From Epiperipatus broadwayi (lineage: Eukaryota > Onychophora > Udeonychophora > Euonychophora > Peripatidae): a stretch of 64,000 nucleotides of DNA. Below the pieces are notes generated by a model. It was not told the DNA's origin. It ran no database searches and saw only the letters and a list, made by a program, of their open reading frames with translations. This document shows positions 10,501-22,575 of the stretch, piece after piece; positions within the stretch are counted from its first letter, which is position 1, and the number at the start of each line of letters is the position of its first letter. Where the stretch lies: contig JAQFVV010000987.1 of the NCBI GenBank assembly GCA_028023455.1, forward strand, positions 10,001 through 74,000, in the 5' to 3' direction. Position numbers and translations under genes: made by a program.

Positions 10501-12669
10501 TGAACCTGATTGAAATCTGATTAAGTTTTAATTTTCACTAAACTTAATTTTTGTTAAATCTTATTTAATGTTTAAATTTTTATTATTATTTAAAAAGAAT
10601 ACATGTATCAAAATACATACGCGTTTATATGTAAAACGGATCAATTTAATGTTTATCAGTTTATTTTAAAATAGTTTTCTTATACTGCTTGTTTTTACTT
10701 TAAATCAATTAATTGAAAACAAAAAAAAAACAAGCAACCTAGCTAATTACATTCCTGTGGCTTTTATGTTAATTATTGTAAACAATTCTAAAAGTGAAGA
10801 TTTGATTTCTATGTAGTTGTTTTCGTTTCAATAATCCCTGGGTAGAATTCTTAGATAGATTGAGTGGGAGATTAATATTTGCACTGCCTAAGGCGTAGAA
10901 ATTGGACAACAAGGAAAGTGTTTCGCGGGAAATGGAGCAACGTATAAATAGCCCCAAAAATTTGGAGAGTTAGTTAATTCATTATTCATCACTAGACAAG
11001 CTGTTTCTCAAGTGAAAGTTTATACCAGTTCGGACATTTAAATTCTTAAGGGAAATTAGCTGTTATTAAACCATTTTGCTTGCAACAAGATGACAAATAT
11101 TATACGTGTTATCAAAACCCGAATGGCTTGCTAACTCAACAAAAGATGGATCCCTGACTTCCAAATTTGCTCCAGTAATGCCTTAAACACCTAGAAGAAG
11201 CTGGAACCTCTTTACATCTACCTTGCCATGGTCAAAGAACCTGAAAATGAACTTAAGTTAAAGTGTGCACTCTATGTGAACTTTGTTTTACCGAAAGGTA
11301 ACTATTTTTTTTTTTATTCTTCCCAGGGTAAATTAATTCTCATTAAATCTCCACTCAATCTAATCATAAATGTGTATTTCTAATTTATATAGCCTCATAT
11401 TTAATATTTGCTGTGTTTTCTAATATTTTGTCGTGGGTCATGGAATCTTAGTTTTAAGATTCCAAGTTACTGTCAATTTTTGTTTATTGGAGAGTGATGA
11501 GTGAGTTTTCTATTTTTATGTAAAACTTTTATAAATGCTTTGGCAGTCATGCCTTTTAAATGCTTACCCGGAATTATGTTAATATTCAATAATTCATTTT
11601 AAACTCTGTGTTTGCGCTTTTGCAAACCTCCAAAATCGTTTGGCTGATGACTTTATTGTCTAATTTTCCGCAGGTGGGGATTTCATTTCTTATATCTCTG
11701 AAGGTGGAAATTAGAATTGTTTTTCTTTAGTAATTTTATAAGTTGTTAGCAGGAAGATAATATTTATCCCTTTTTAAATTATAGGTGCACAATACTTTCA
11801 TTCTGCCAAAGTATTTAAACTTTTAATATTTTCGTACTCATGTGCACTCTCCAATAAATTTCTGTTTGTATTTATTATGTGTGCTTTAAATTTATCAGAG
11901 CATGTACTCAGAATTTGTTTGTAAGTTTATTTTCTTTAAATGCTGGGGCAGATGTAACTGTTTTTCTAATTATTTACTTGTCCCTTATTGAGACCTTTAA
12001 TTATTAATTTTAAAGTAATTTTCACCAATCGTTTGGCTGGGATTCACCAATTTTAATTGTTTTACTCCATTTCAAGCATATTTTTCAGTTGTTCTTGAGG
12101 TGGATCAATCACCATTATTTTAAACATAGTAATAGGTGCAGCTCATACCGATATAAGGACATTCGGGGTCTGACAATTTTTGGATCTTGAAAAGCTTGTC
12201 GGCACTGGTTTCTTTGATCTATTTCAAGGATGTATTGTTTAAGTATCTGAGGGTGAGAACCAATGTTTGAGTGAATCCTCTGCTGAATGAAATTTGCTTC
12301 CTCCCTTTTAAATTTGTTTATTAGAGAATCAGTAGATCTGCCAGAGCATTGCATTTAGTCTTTCTGGTACACACCTGAGCTAATCATATTTGTTAACTTA
12401 TAAACTTTTCTTATAAATTATTCTTCTCTGAATAAAATTTTATTAAATATGTTTAAACTTAATTTGGCTGATGTTTGTCTTTGTGTTTTTGTCTCAATTG
12501 TCTAAACAATTTAAGATCTCTTGTTTCTCCCTGAGTCTAGTTGGCGCAAACCATCATCATCATCTATTCTGATCACAGTAAACAAATTTTCCAGATACAT
12601 AGTGATCTGGTAGCGCCCTCTGTATCAGAATAGATTGATAGATGAAAGTAAAACATTTCGTCTGGCACA
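10501..12669 (+). repeat. Right LTR, uninterrupted
   Basis: This 2169-bp LTR is identical in plan to the left one without the TTAA insertion. It has TATAAATA at 10943-10950, the micro-ORF ATG at 11228, the same two candidate introns (donors at 11298 and 11704, acceptors ending at 11673 and 11784), TAA at 11922-11924 and AATAAA at 12431-12436. It ends GGCACA, then ATTT. Confidence 0.95.
11228..11924 (+). CDS. Split micro-ORF in right LTR (hypothetical, spliced)
   Basis: This is the counterpart of the candidate at 7118-7813. The exon pieces 11228-11297, 11674-11703 and 11785-11924 keep frame and splice-site dinucleotides; the second acceptor is ATAG where the left copy has ACAG. Changes from the left copy include Glu to Lys in exon 1 and Val to Ile in exon 2, both CpG transitions. 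No family is recognised. Confidence 0.33.
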
Positions 12670-12673
12670 ATTT

Positions 12674-13913
12674 AAACTCACAATCAAGTCTAATTTTTTT
12701 TTTTTTTAAAAAAAGTCTAATTTATGGTGGAGTAACTTGCCTATGGCATAACACCTTTTTGCAAGAATAAGAGCTTGTTTTCTGTTTCTTTCTGTCATCA
12801 TTTCTATCCTAAAAATGAGATTTATTAAAAATAGAAAACACTCTTTCTATAGAGCTGCCAGTTTTTCACATTATTTCACAGGAGGCGATCTGTTTATTAT
12901 TATCTTTTATCTAATTGATTTCAATTCTCTGAATTTATAAAAATAAATTCTATATGTAGCCTTAGTAGAATGTGTGGATATGTGTAGCATGAAAAGTGTT
13001 GCTGGTACTTACAAGATCATGTCTGCATAAATCTTTACTTCATGAATTTGCAATGCATGAAATATAAAATATCTCCAAAGTAATGCATGTGTTACGTAGC
13101 AACATTGTTTAACTATTCACCACAATTTTTTTAAGGAATTAGCTTGTCTGAAGTATGAATTACGTGAAATATGACAGAGTATTTCATATATTATTTTGAC
13201 GAAATCTTGATAATCATTTCAAAGTACTGGTTTTATTACCAGTAACAGTTTGAGTCATTTCAAATGTTTCAGTAGCAGTTTTCCCCTATCTAAAACAAAA
13301 TTTAATGTTAGGGCATTGCTCCATCATTGATTAGGATATGAAACACACTGTCACATTTCATACCATAATTTATGATCCAAATATGTTAATGCCTTAAAAT
13401 ATTTAGAGTGAATAGATAAGCTACGTCAATGTGCAATACATGTGTTGATTTAGAAATTGTGCTTCAGTCAATTTCACAGAAAAACTCACTAATCATATTT
13501 TTCATTGGGACACAGTGTGTGTATATATTATAAATCTGAAATGTATAGGGTTCTACTTTGATTTAAATATTTTTTAGTTGATAAATCTTTTAAAAATGAA
13601 TATATAAAGGAGTTGAAATATTGAAAGATGATATATGTTCTAAAAAAGTTTTAAAGAAAAAAAAAAGTTTTTTTTTGTGACTATGTGAAAGTATATATAT
13701 ATTTATATATTAAAAAAGAAAGAAATACAAGAATCTAAACTGATCATACATTGCATTAAGGACCATCAAATATAAGCTGTGAAACAATATGTATATTTTC
13801 TTATGTGGTAATTTTTATAACCAGAGTCTCTATCCTACTATTATTAATGTCATATCTTTTTTGCTACATTATTTTTTTAAACTGGAAAAGAATAAATATC
13901 TTTATGCTGTTCT
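12674..13913. other. No gene seen
   Basis: AT-rich DNA with A/T runs near 12697-12710. No element boundary or coding frame is supported. Confidence 0.45.
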
Positions 13914-14606
13914 TCCATAAAATAATAATCAGAAAATAATAAATTCTTACAACAGCTATATAAATATCAAATTTTTTTATATATACATAAAAAGCCTTTT
14001 TCAGCACCTGATTTGGTGCCCTTTTCAAATGTTATTAATCTATTACATTAACGAACTATTATAAACATAAAACCATCTAGTGTTCAATAATGAAATTAAA
14101 ACAACCAATACCATTATAAATCATTAAAATAAATCAAAACCTACAAATAAATCCAGTAATTACAAAATAATTGACTATAACAATATAATAAATAAATTAT
14201 ATGCATTTTTTTTACAATTATATATATACATGTCAATTTATATAATTTTAATTAAAAATGAATGGAAAATTATATAAATTGACATATATATATAATTGTA
14301 AAAAAAATGCATGTAATTTATTTATTATATTGTTATGATATAGTTAATTATTTTGTAATTACTGGATTTGTATATAGATTTTGATTTATTTTAATGATTT
14401 ATATTGGTATTGGTTGTTTTAATTTCATTATTGAACACTAGATGGTTTTATGTCTATAATAGTTCGTTAATGTAATAGATTATTAACATTTGAAAAGGGC
14501 ACCAAATCAGGTGCTGAAAAAGGCTTTTTATGCATATATTAAAAAAAAAGATATTTATATAGCTGTTGTAAGAATTTATTATTTTCTGATTATTATTTTA
14601 TATTAT
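13914..14606. repeat. Large hairpin (foldback), arms of about 340 bp
   Basis: The two halves are near-perfect reverse complements around a short loop at about 14251-14266 (AATTAAAAATGAATGG). Matching landmarks are CAGCACCTGATTTGGTGCC at about 14004 against GGCACCAAATCAGGTGCTG at about 14498, and ACTAGATGGTTTTATG at about 14438 against its complement near 14070. The transcript would fold into a long double-stranded RNA with few mismatches. No protein is encoded. Likely a foldback MITE or a recent inverted duplication. Confidence 0.93.
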
Positions 14607-15059
14607 TTTTTAATAAAGTATAAAATCTAAAATCCAGCATCGGTTCTTATACTTTTGTGTTTTTTTCTTCTAACAATGTGAAATAATCTCATCAAAATGT
14701 GTTTTTATACTTTTGTGATTTTTCAGCTATTTATGAGACAACTAATATAAGTAAAAAAATTATTCATAATCATCAATCTTCTACATTTTTTGATAATTTA
14801 CATGTTATAGAAAGCAACAAAGGAAATTATGGAAGTTTTTTTCAGCATCACTCCTAAAGGTTCTGCAAAAGATAAATTATTACTAGTCTCATTAGCTATT
14901 ATTGCTGGTGAAGGATTTAATAATTTTCTTTTATATTTTATCCCAGGGGTACCAAACTCATTTCAACCTTGAGCCATTTTTATAACAAGTTAAATTCATG
15001 GGTGCTGGATATGTATTTATATTGTAATGGTAATTACCTCCACAGTTAATTATGTAATG

Positions 15060-15180
15060 ATAACTATATATCCCATACAAGTTTGAACCCAGAACCAATA
15101 TAAATACAATATACTAATGTATACTATGATCTTCCAGATGCTTACATAAATATCATCATCAATAATAATAAGTTGGCTAA
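15060..15180 (-). mobile_element. Old tRNA-derived SINE remnant
   Basis: On the minus strand a B-box-like CTGGGTTCAAAC lies near 15083-15096, and degenerate tRNA-like sequence extends about 80 bp upstream of it. No clear target duplication. Low confidence. Confidence 0.35.
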
Positions 15181-15884
15181 TAGAATTCCAATAATAAAAC
15201 AAAATTTTAATAATAAAATAAACCAATCCCCAATAGGATTTTATTTATTTTGAGTTTCAATAGTCAGAAATTCCAGGCACAAACCTCCTCAAAAAGAGAA
15301 CATTTACTTGGAATGCTAGTGGAATAATAATCACCATCAATGCACATTGTTATTGTAACATCCCAGCATATTCCCCAGTGGTTTTCATCTTATCTCAAGT
15401 TTGTAGATGAGTTAAAAACAAACATATGTGGGTTTAATTTATAATGCTTGAACTGGTTTAATTAAACCAATAAATGGATTACCAAAACAATAATTTAACA
15501 ATTTATTAACAATAAGAGAAATAAAGTAGGTTATATGATCGTGGATGTAGATAAAATTGAACACATTATAATAATTAATGTCTTTTTAGTTTTATGTTTA
15601 AGATCTTTTTAAATGTTATAACATGAATATTATACTGGTAAAAATATTTATAGTCATAAACTATGGATTTTCAGATATCATTTTTTCTTTTCTTGTTTGT
15701 AGTTTCGTTCATCTTTATAAATTCACTTGATGAGTACATTTTTTCTCCTTGCATGCTGGAAACTTGAATTGTAACTACAGCGACATGTTTACATACAGCA
15801 GATAAAATATCAATAGGTCTTCAATAAATTATAGGCATAATTCTTTTTTTTTTTACTAGTATCTTAGACACTATCATAATTTGA

Positions 15885-15985
15885 TTCCCAGACTTCAATG
15901 TTATTTAGTGAGTCAGATTGCATACTCAGGGTCTTCTGATTAATGTGCTACCTTTTTGTTTAGCCTTGCATAGTAAATAATGCAC
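15885..15985 (-). mobile_element. Old tRNA-derived SINE remnant
   Basis: On the minus strand an A-box-like GGCTAAACAAAAAGGTAGCA (near 15963-15945) is followed at tRNA-like distance by CTGGGAATCAAAT (near 15895-15883), resembling a B box. Decayed. Confidence 0.4.
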
Positions 15986-16754
15986 TATTGGATAAAAAAC
16001 ATTATTATCACTGTTATGATTATGTGTATTGAAACGTACTTTATCGCAGTCAAAAACTTTCTTTTCGATGCAGTTTACTTCAACAAGGCTTTAAAGTATA
16101 ATTTGCAATCTGGAGTCAAGATGAGTTTAGCAGTGGAAGAAAATTAATATTAAGATGAATGACTGTATACTGTCTATAAATTTTGAATGACACTCTTTTT
16201 ATACTTCTCTGTTATCTTTCTATCCACTGTTCACTTCACAGTGATTGAACCATAATGTAGACGATTTGCATATGTTTTCATCACTTGCCAGTGATCAAAT
16301 CATAATATAGACCATTTGAAAATATTGACACACATCTCTCTGAGTAAAATATTCCATTCAACTCTTCTAAAATATGTGGGGGGAGACACTCTTAGAGAAA
16401 ATTCTTTACTGACTTTTGCTTTTTTACTTCTGATCTCTCAAATATCCTTATTTCATCATTTTCAATTTTAGGTTTGAATTCAACATTCTCATTACTGTAA
16501 GAATTGACAAGATTTTATTTACGAATCGATTCAGAACAAGTGAAACCCAAATATTCCATGAGTGCCTTGAAATTTATAAACACATTTTAAAATTGATTCG
16601 TCACCAAAAGTATTTTTTCTTTTGCAATCTCATTCATTTCATAGAATAAATGATAAATAAAAAATTATACGTATATGAATAATTTTATTTAGTTTCATGG
16701 GCAATTCATTTAATTTATGATATATGCATGCATTGCATTTTATAATATAAAATG

Positions 16755-17665
16755 CAACAGCAACAATTAGATTACATAATGATACTAGGGAAGTCAATAT
16801 TAAAAAGGGTGTAAGACAGCGTGCTCCATATCTCCAAAGCTTTTTACAGCAATGCTGCAAGAAGTATTTTGTGGATTAAAATGGGAAGCTAAAAGAGTGA
16901 AAGTAAGTGGAGATTATTTAAGTCATTTAGATTTTGCAGATGATGTAGTTGTTTTTATAAATAATGCTTTAGAGCTGCAGGAAATGTTGCAGGAGTTATC
17001 AGATGAAAGTAGGACTAAAGATAAATGTTAAAAAGACTAAAGTAATGTTTAATGGATTTTCTCAAAATATGAAAATAAAGATTGATTATGATGAGTTAGA
17101 AGAAGTTAACAAGTACAAATACCTTGGTCAAATTATTAATACAGATGGAAACAAAATGGATGAAATTAATCATAAAATTAAACTTGGTTGGAGTGCTTTT
17201 GGTAGAAATAATTTGATACTAAAAGGAAATATGCCTATGTGTTTGAAAAGGAAGGTTTTTAATAAATGTGTTTTACCAGTTCTTACTTATGGATCTGAGA
17301 CTTGGACACTTAATAGAAGAGCAATACAGAGACTTCAGACCACTCAAAGAAGTATGGAGAGATGCAAGTTGGGAGTAACAAGAAGAGATCGAAAATGCAA
17401 TATATGATTAAGAGAACAAACAGGTAATACTGACCTCATTGAAAAAATTAAAAGACTGAAGTAGAGTTGGGTTGGACATATTGCTAGAAAAGATGATAAT
17501 AGATGGACAATTGAAATCTTAAACAGGATTCCAAGAGATTGTAAGAGACCTAGAGAGAGACCACATGTGAGATGGATGGATGAAATAAGAAAGTGTGCAT
17601 GGGTGATGTGGAGAAGAGAAACTGGAGAGATCATTCTGTAGTGGATTGATAATGGTTGGTAATTA
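16755..17665 (+). pseudogene. RTE-type LINE fragment (RT palm to C-terminus)
   Basis: This is a 3' fragment of an RTE-like non-LTR retrotransposon. It begins near a degraded G-V-R-Q block (about 16808), has an intact D-F-A-D-D-V catalytic box at about 16928-16945, then an open piece at 17003-17407 with K-Y-L-G-Q and the hallmark L-P-V-L-T-Y-G-S-E-T-W (about 17272-17304). A second piece after a stop at 17405-17407 contains W-V-G-H-I-A-R and R-W-M-D-E-I. That order is typical of RTE/BovB-type ORF2. The 5' part and endonuclease are missing. Related pieces are at 33980-36040, 39180-39475, 40255-40710 and 42316-42870. Confidence 0.88.
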
Positions 17666-18254
17666 TATGCTGCGTATTACTCTTCCATTATTTAAATCTT
17701 TATGAATTAATTAATTCATTGTCTTTCCCACTATACAATAAATATTTAGTAATATTGTCAAATATATATTTCAACTTTCTTTTACTTTTTCAGGCAATTT
17801 ATTCAATAACAAATGATAAAGGTAGTTTGTATCTTTTAAATATTTTTTCTCTTTTTATTTATTTTTCTGCCGAGTTTCAACTTAACTAGTGTGGACTGCA
17901 CTCGAATAGATATGGTTATAATATTATTCCTCACTGTTTTTTCAAATTTTAAAGTTTTTAAATATTTGTTTAAAGAAACATCAAATTAATAGCAAAATTA
18001 AAACAAAATCAATGTGGTTTGAACTATTATCGAGAAACTACAATTAAATAAAAATATATAACTAACAACCAATCAAAATGAAATCTTACAGAAGTAATTT
18101 AATTCCCGTCTTTCTTGAAATTTTATCGCCTCTACATCAATTTTTAATTTTGAAACATTTTCTGCATAAAAATAATATTGACTATAAAATTTAAATAATA
18201 GTTTAATAATCAAACTCAATTTTTGACAAAATATTTTCTATATTGATCAACAAA

Positions 18255-18370
18255 AAAAAAAACCCATTAGGATCGAACATATGAACACAACAGTTGTACT
18301 GATCGAAAAAGAGTGATTTGTATACTCTTCTGGAGTCATCGCACCTACCGAAAAACGAACCCAAATATTT
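18255..18370 (-). mobile_element. Possible tRNA-like SINE relic
   Basis: On the minus strand, TGTTCGATCC (near 18280-18271) resembles a B box and GGTGCGATGACTCCAGAAGAG upstream (18353-18333) resembles an A box. No duplication was found. Weak call. Confidence 0.25.
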
Positions 18371-18769
18371 ATTGTCTATGTAAACGCATTATTAATGAGA
18401 CGATCTTTTCAGTACATATAAAATAAATCCTTTAAATAAATTTTTATATAATAAGTCGATGCAGGCCTCAAAAAGACACGATGTGGGTCATCAACTTGAC
18501 ATTCCTGTTTTATCCTTGACTAAGAATATTTAAAAAGTCATTTATCAATCATTAATTAGGCGTCTAATTAAGTTGCATAAGATGGTTCTGGAAATCATCA
18601 CAAAGTGATTGGAATTTCTCATCTATCTGAAAAACTACCTATTTTGGCCATGAATATGAGGGAAAACTTCGAAAGTACTAGGCCTTGATTAATTTGATTT
18701 AATTGTTTTTGGTTACTACTGACAGCTTCTTCTTCAGCGGGTTAAATCGCTTATATATGCTATCAAGTT

Positions 18770-18852
18770 ATATCCAAATTTGAACCTTAGTTTACAGATG
18801 AAGGCAGACACGCTACCAACCACACTACAAACTCTTTATGGTATATTTTAAA
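18770..18852 (-). mobile_element. tRNA-derived SINE relic
   Basis: On the minus strand GTGTGGTTGGTAGCGTG (A-box-like, about 18827-18811) is followed by AAGGTTCAAATTTGG (B-box-like, about 18793-18779). The tRNA-like unit is clear; its tail is not. Confidence 0.5.
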
Positions 18853-19418
18853 ATGTCAACAAAAATGTGTTTATTTTTGTTTAAAAAATGTTTTTAAAAT
18901 AGTCGCTATTTAAATAAAAATAAACTCGAGAATGTTTATGTTCTAGGGTAATGCGATGTTAATTTAATATTTCTTTCCATCAAAAGCGGAAACCTTTAAT
19001 TACTAGGTTTGCATAACATTGTTAACTCCATTAACTTTTAAATGAGGTGTACAAAGGTTATGAATTGTAGTTGGAATTTTTAATAGATGAGTTTGAAATT
19101 CTTTTTTGAAATAGAAAAGAAACATGAAAAGAGCAACTTTGAAGAATTATTAAGATCTTTTTTTTTTTTAAAAAAAAAAAATTTGGAATAAGAACAAATT
19201 TTTTAAAAACATTATTATTTTAATATCGCAACATTTAAATAAAAGCTCTAATATGATGGCAAACAAGCTGCGTTTTATTTAAAACTTTCAGTGACACAAT
19301 ATTTCATTTATGCGGTTTCATGTATATCCATGTGTACGCATAGATATGTTTAAACATCCTCCCCCCTCCCCATATAGGCAAAATGTTATTTTATATAAAT
19401 GTATATGTTACAAGATTT

Positions 19419-19521
19419 TTTTTTTTCATATGTCAAATGCGTTGACCGGGAAGCGCACCCCAGGCCAGCTGCTTGAAAGGCAGCTATGCTAACCACTAGG
19501 TCACCAATGCTTGACTATATA
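19419..19521 (-). mobile_element. tRNA-derived SINE, same family as 5033-5138
   Basis: Read on the minus strand it begins GTCAAGCATTGGTGACC, has A-box-like TAGTGGTTAGCATAGC, an anticodon-stem-like CTGCCTTTCAAGCAG and a B-box-like GGTGCGCTTCCCGG, and ends TTGACATATG with an A-run. The direct repeat TTACAAGATTT flanks it at 19408-19418 and 19522-19532, a clean target duplication. Confidence 0.88.
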
Positions 19522-19532
19522 TTACAAGATTT

Positions 19533-22264
19533 GTCCATTTGTTGGTATTGTTTTCCGATTTAAAGCTGAATGAAAAAGATAAGTTGAAAAAAAAAGACGA
19601 ATTTTTTCCAAAAAAAATATTTTTACTTACTCTTATTAACACTTCTACATTCCTAATCGTCTTGTCCCACATACCAAAACAAGTCCACACATACGTTAGA
19701 TTCTTGTCTCTTGCCCTACTTTTCAAATATTCCTACCTATTTTCACTTTTAAGAATATCGGTCAACTTATTTTCTCCCATAGTTTTTTTTTCCCAACCTG
19801 TCTTTATGCAGAGGGTTTAATAAAACAACATTATTACACGATTTTCTCATATGCTTTTAGGAGTATTTAACTTCATCCAGCACTAGGGCCATCCATCACA
19901 ACCACATTATTAACTTCAAAGTTCATGATATATCTCAAATATAATTTATTTCTTAATATTACATACCTTTATTAAGAAATGTTATAAACAAATCAATGGT
20001 TTAAACCTTATAGCCATTATTTTCTACAAAATACCAACAAATTTTCTTATTTCATCCATTTTGATTATTTCTAAGTTTTTTTACAATCTTTTTGGATTGT
20101 AGTGTTTCCTAAATTACATAAAATAATACTTAAGTAAATAGTAATTAATGTTGCAGTAATAATCTCTGGCATCCATGTAAATTTGAAAATCTACATAAGT
20201 TTGGCTGGATTAATAGTCTTTTAGGCATAACTATTACTGAATAACTGTTTTTATTTTTTCAATATATAGGATCTCTATATAATCATCGTGTTTGCTAGTC
20301 AGAATACTAAAGGATAAAAATAATTATAAGCTCATTAATCTATAGGAGTGCTATTTCTCCTGCCAAAAATGAAGACCAAAGCATGTAAAAGATTTTTTTT
20401 TGCTGCAATCTGTCCAATACTGTTTAAATATCCATTTACCAACTACTGTTGGATAATCAAATGAAGGTGTAAATGATTATGTCACAAGTCCCTCTGATTA
20501 GCATATTTACTTGTATAAACACTAAGACCTTTGAACAGCTTTCATGGAATCATTAAAAATTCATCCCTTACTAGACTGCTACTCATAAAACCGTCTTTTG
20601 TTTTGGGTCCTAAAATGATATCTACTTTGTTATATCTGTTTTTACAACCAAAACAATTCTCACAGCCTATTTATTTTTTATTTCACACCAACTCTTATTG
20701 TTTACTAGACTTACAATATTTAATTACCTCCTATTCAGTTAAATAAAAATATTCAATCTTTTTTAATTAATTCATAATTTAACATTCTATGAATTCATTT
20801 TAGTATTACATTTTAAACATAAAGCCTTTGAATTGAAATTGTATGCTCAGTTCAAGAAAAGTAAAACTCCATTTATTTTCTTAAATATCCAGTTCCTTTT
20901 TTTTTTTTTTTATAGAGCATCTAATAATTTTTTCTGTTGTTTTGCATAGTTAAAAACTAAAAGAAAATGAAAAACATATACCTGTATAAGAAATCATTAT
21001 AAGTGGCTACAAGTAGTGATTAGATAATTAAATATGTTAGCAATAAGCATCTCTGAATCCCAAGTCCTTATCAAAAAACAGAATTCAGTTGAAAGATGAG
21101 GATTTTGATGCATGACCAGCTGGTAATACCTGATTATCCAAGCTTACTACAGATATAACTAAAGCATAGAATTGCCCTTTGTTTATATATTACATTTTGA
21201 ATTACAAGTATCAAACTAACTCAACCCACATCTTTGACACCATCCACTTTAGATAAATACAATAATGATTATTACTAATCATTTATTAAACTAGAGATTC
21301 TCTCTAGCTCAGATATAAACTTCAAACCTCAATGAAAGATTAATATATCTGATTTTTTTTAAAATAAAGCACACCCACGTGGAGTTATTCACATTTCATT
21401 TTTCTATGTGTACTATCTTTATAAATATATTAAATAACCTCAAAACTACCACATATTCTATCTTTATTTGTATGAATTTAAAAGAATCTGTGGTTATATT
21501 GAGATTATTTAACATATTTACATAATATTGTATGAGCAAAACAATCAAGTGATATTCTATTGGTTTAGATAATCATCACCAGGAAAATCAAGTTCTGATA
21601 AAAGTCTTCCTAAATTATCACTAAATAATTCACAAAGTTTATGAATAAAATTAATTTTATTTGGCAACAACCAATCACTTGTATTTTACATTCAGTCTAA
21701 AAAGTTATCCAATCATTGCATACCAGTGCATAATTGTGAGTCTATGATTTATATGTGGTTTGATATTTTCAATGTCAATATTAATTGAATACTGTATATC
21801 AATAAGTATTTTTTATAATAACATAGTAAACACTTTTTTTAGAAGTGAAAATCAATTGGTATTATTGACATAAAAAATGCCTGGTAAAACACCAGATTCT
21901 CCTAATAAAGTCAATGTTCAATATCACTAGACTTCAGACATTTGAGATAAATTCCAAGAAACCTGTGCATTAGCCTGCCATATAACAACATGACATTTCA
22001 GTCCAGCAGAATAAATCTGCATTTTTTTCTCAGATCAAAAGCAGATTTATAATTTTTTGAGAGTGGTCTGCCTATAACCAATCCAAAAATGGACAGAAAA
22101 TGGGTATCAAAATGAGTCACAGTGTAATAGATATTTACATCATACTTTATGATTATATTAACTTTCTGCATGGGAATATATGTATTACAGCAGGAATTTT
22201 CCAAAATATTTAATTATATATGTTAAAATAATGAATGATTTAATAATAATAAAATAGAATTTTA
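19533..22264. other. No gene seen
   Basis: A long AT-rich stretch. Short open frames at 19539-19820 and 20531-20746 have no recognisable domains and the composition of noise. No element boundary is supported. Confidence 0.4.
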
Positions 22265-22267
22265 TAT

Positions 22268-22362
22268 TATATTGAATATAATTAGAAGGGATTTGAACTT
22301 AGACTTTCAAGCTCCCTACATATATCCACTAAATCTTATATAACTGATACTCATAACCACAT
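22268..22362 (-). mobile_element. tRNA-derived SINE relic
   Basis: On the minus strand AAGATTTAGTGGATATATG (A-box-like, about 22339-22321) precedes AAGTTCAAATCCCTTCT (B-box-like, about 22301-22285). The tRNA-like folding order is preserved, but flanking duplications are not evident. Confidence 0.5.
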
Positions 22363-22394
22363 ACATATGAAAAAGATAAATAGTCTCCAATATA

Positions 22395-22575
22395 TGGTGT
22401 TCATGCTGAACCAGCATTTATCACTTGGTTCAGATTATCATCTCCCACACATACATATAATCAGTGCTCAGTAGCAAATCCTCAAACTTTAATGGACAGG
22501 TTCTCTCCAACTCTTCAGCCATCCATCTCATTGAAAATCTGATGATGGAATACTCAAAGCCCTTGTTGATGCCAA
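22395..22575 (-). repeat. Dispersed repeat, inverted copy of 46070-46250
   Basis: CTTCAGCCATCCAT and ATCTGATGATGGAA here are the reverse complements of blocks at about 46074-46120, and the TTCAGATTATCATC..CACACATA portion matches that near 46205-46225. This is an interspersed repeat family with at least two copies in opposite orientation; the piece at 46070 adjoins the LINE relic on that strand. Confidence 0.6.

Larger units (their letters stand above)
5618..12669 (+). mobile_element. Gag-only LTR retroelement with LTRs longer than its inside
   Basis: A complete LTR element: left LTR 5618-8559, internal region 8560-10500, right LTR 10501-12669. Both LTRs begin TGAACC and end GGCACA (TG...CA), and the whole is flanked by the 4-bp duplication ATTT (5614-5617 and 12670-12673), a size typical of Ty3-type or other retroviral integrases. 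After removing a 774-bp insertion from the left LTR, the LTRs are 2168 and 2169 bp. The 1941-bp inside encodes a coiled-coil plus retrotransposon-Gag-type protein; I find no zinc knuckle, aspartic protease, RT/RNase H or integrase. No TGG-initiated primer-binding site follows the left LTR, and only a weak purine stretch (GAGGCAG) precedes the right LTR. It must borrow an autonomous partner's polymerase and integrase. The LTRs differ by a few per cent, mostly at CpG. Confidence 0.93.
14607..16754. other. No gene seen apart from two SINE relics
   Basis: AT-rich DNA. Besides the two tRNA-like relics listed, I see no supported coding sequence. Confidence 0.4.
17666..19407. other. No gene seen apart from SINE relics
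   Basis: AT-rich DNA with T/A homopolymers near 19158-19180 that could form a small hairpin. No supported coding sequence. Confidence 0.4.

Noticed and set aside
12115-12354. 79-codon minus-strand frame in the right LTR
   Set aside because: The matching left-LTR region does not keep a comparable frame, and nothing in it is recognisable.
17344-17634. Minus-strand frame over the RTE fragment
   Set aside because: Antisense shadow of the RTE C-terminus, as are 35744-36070 and 42557-42784.
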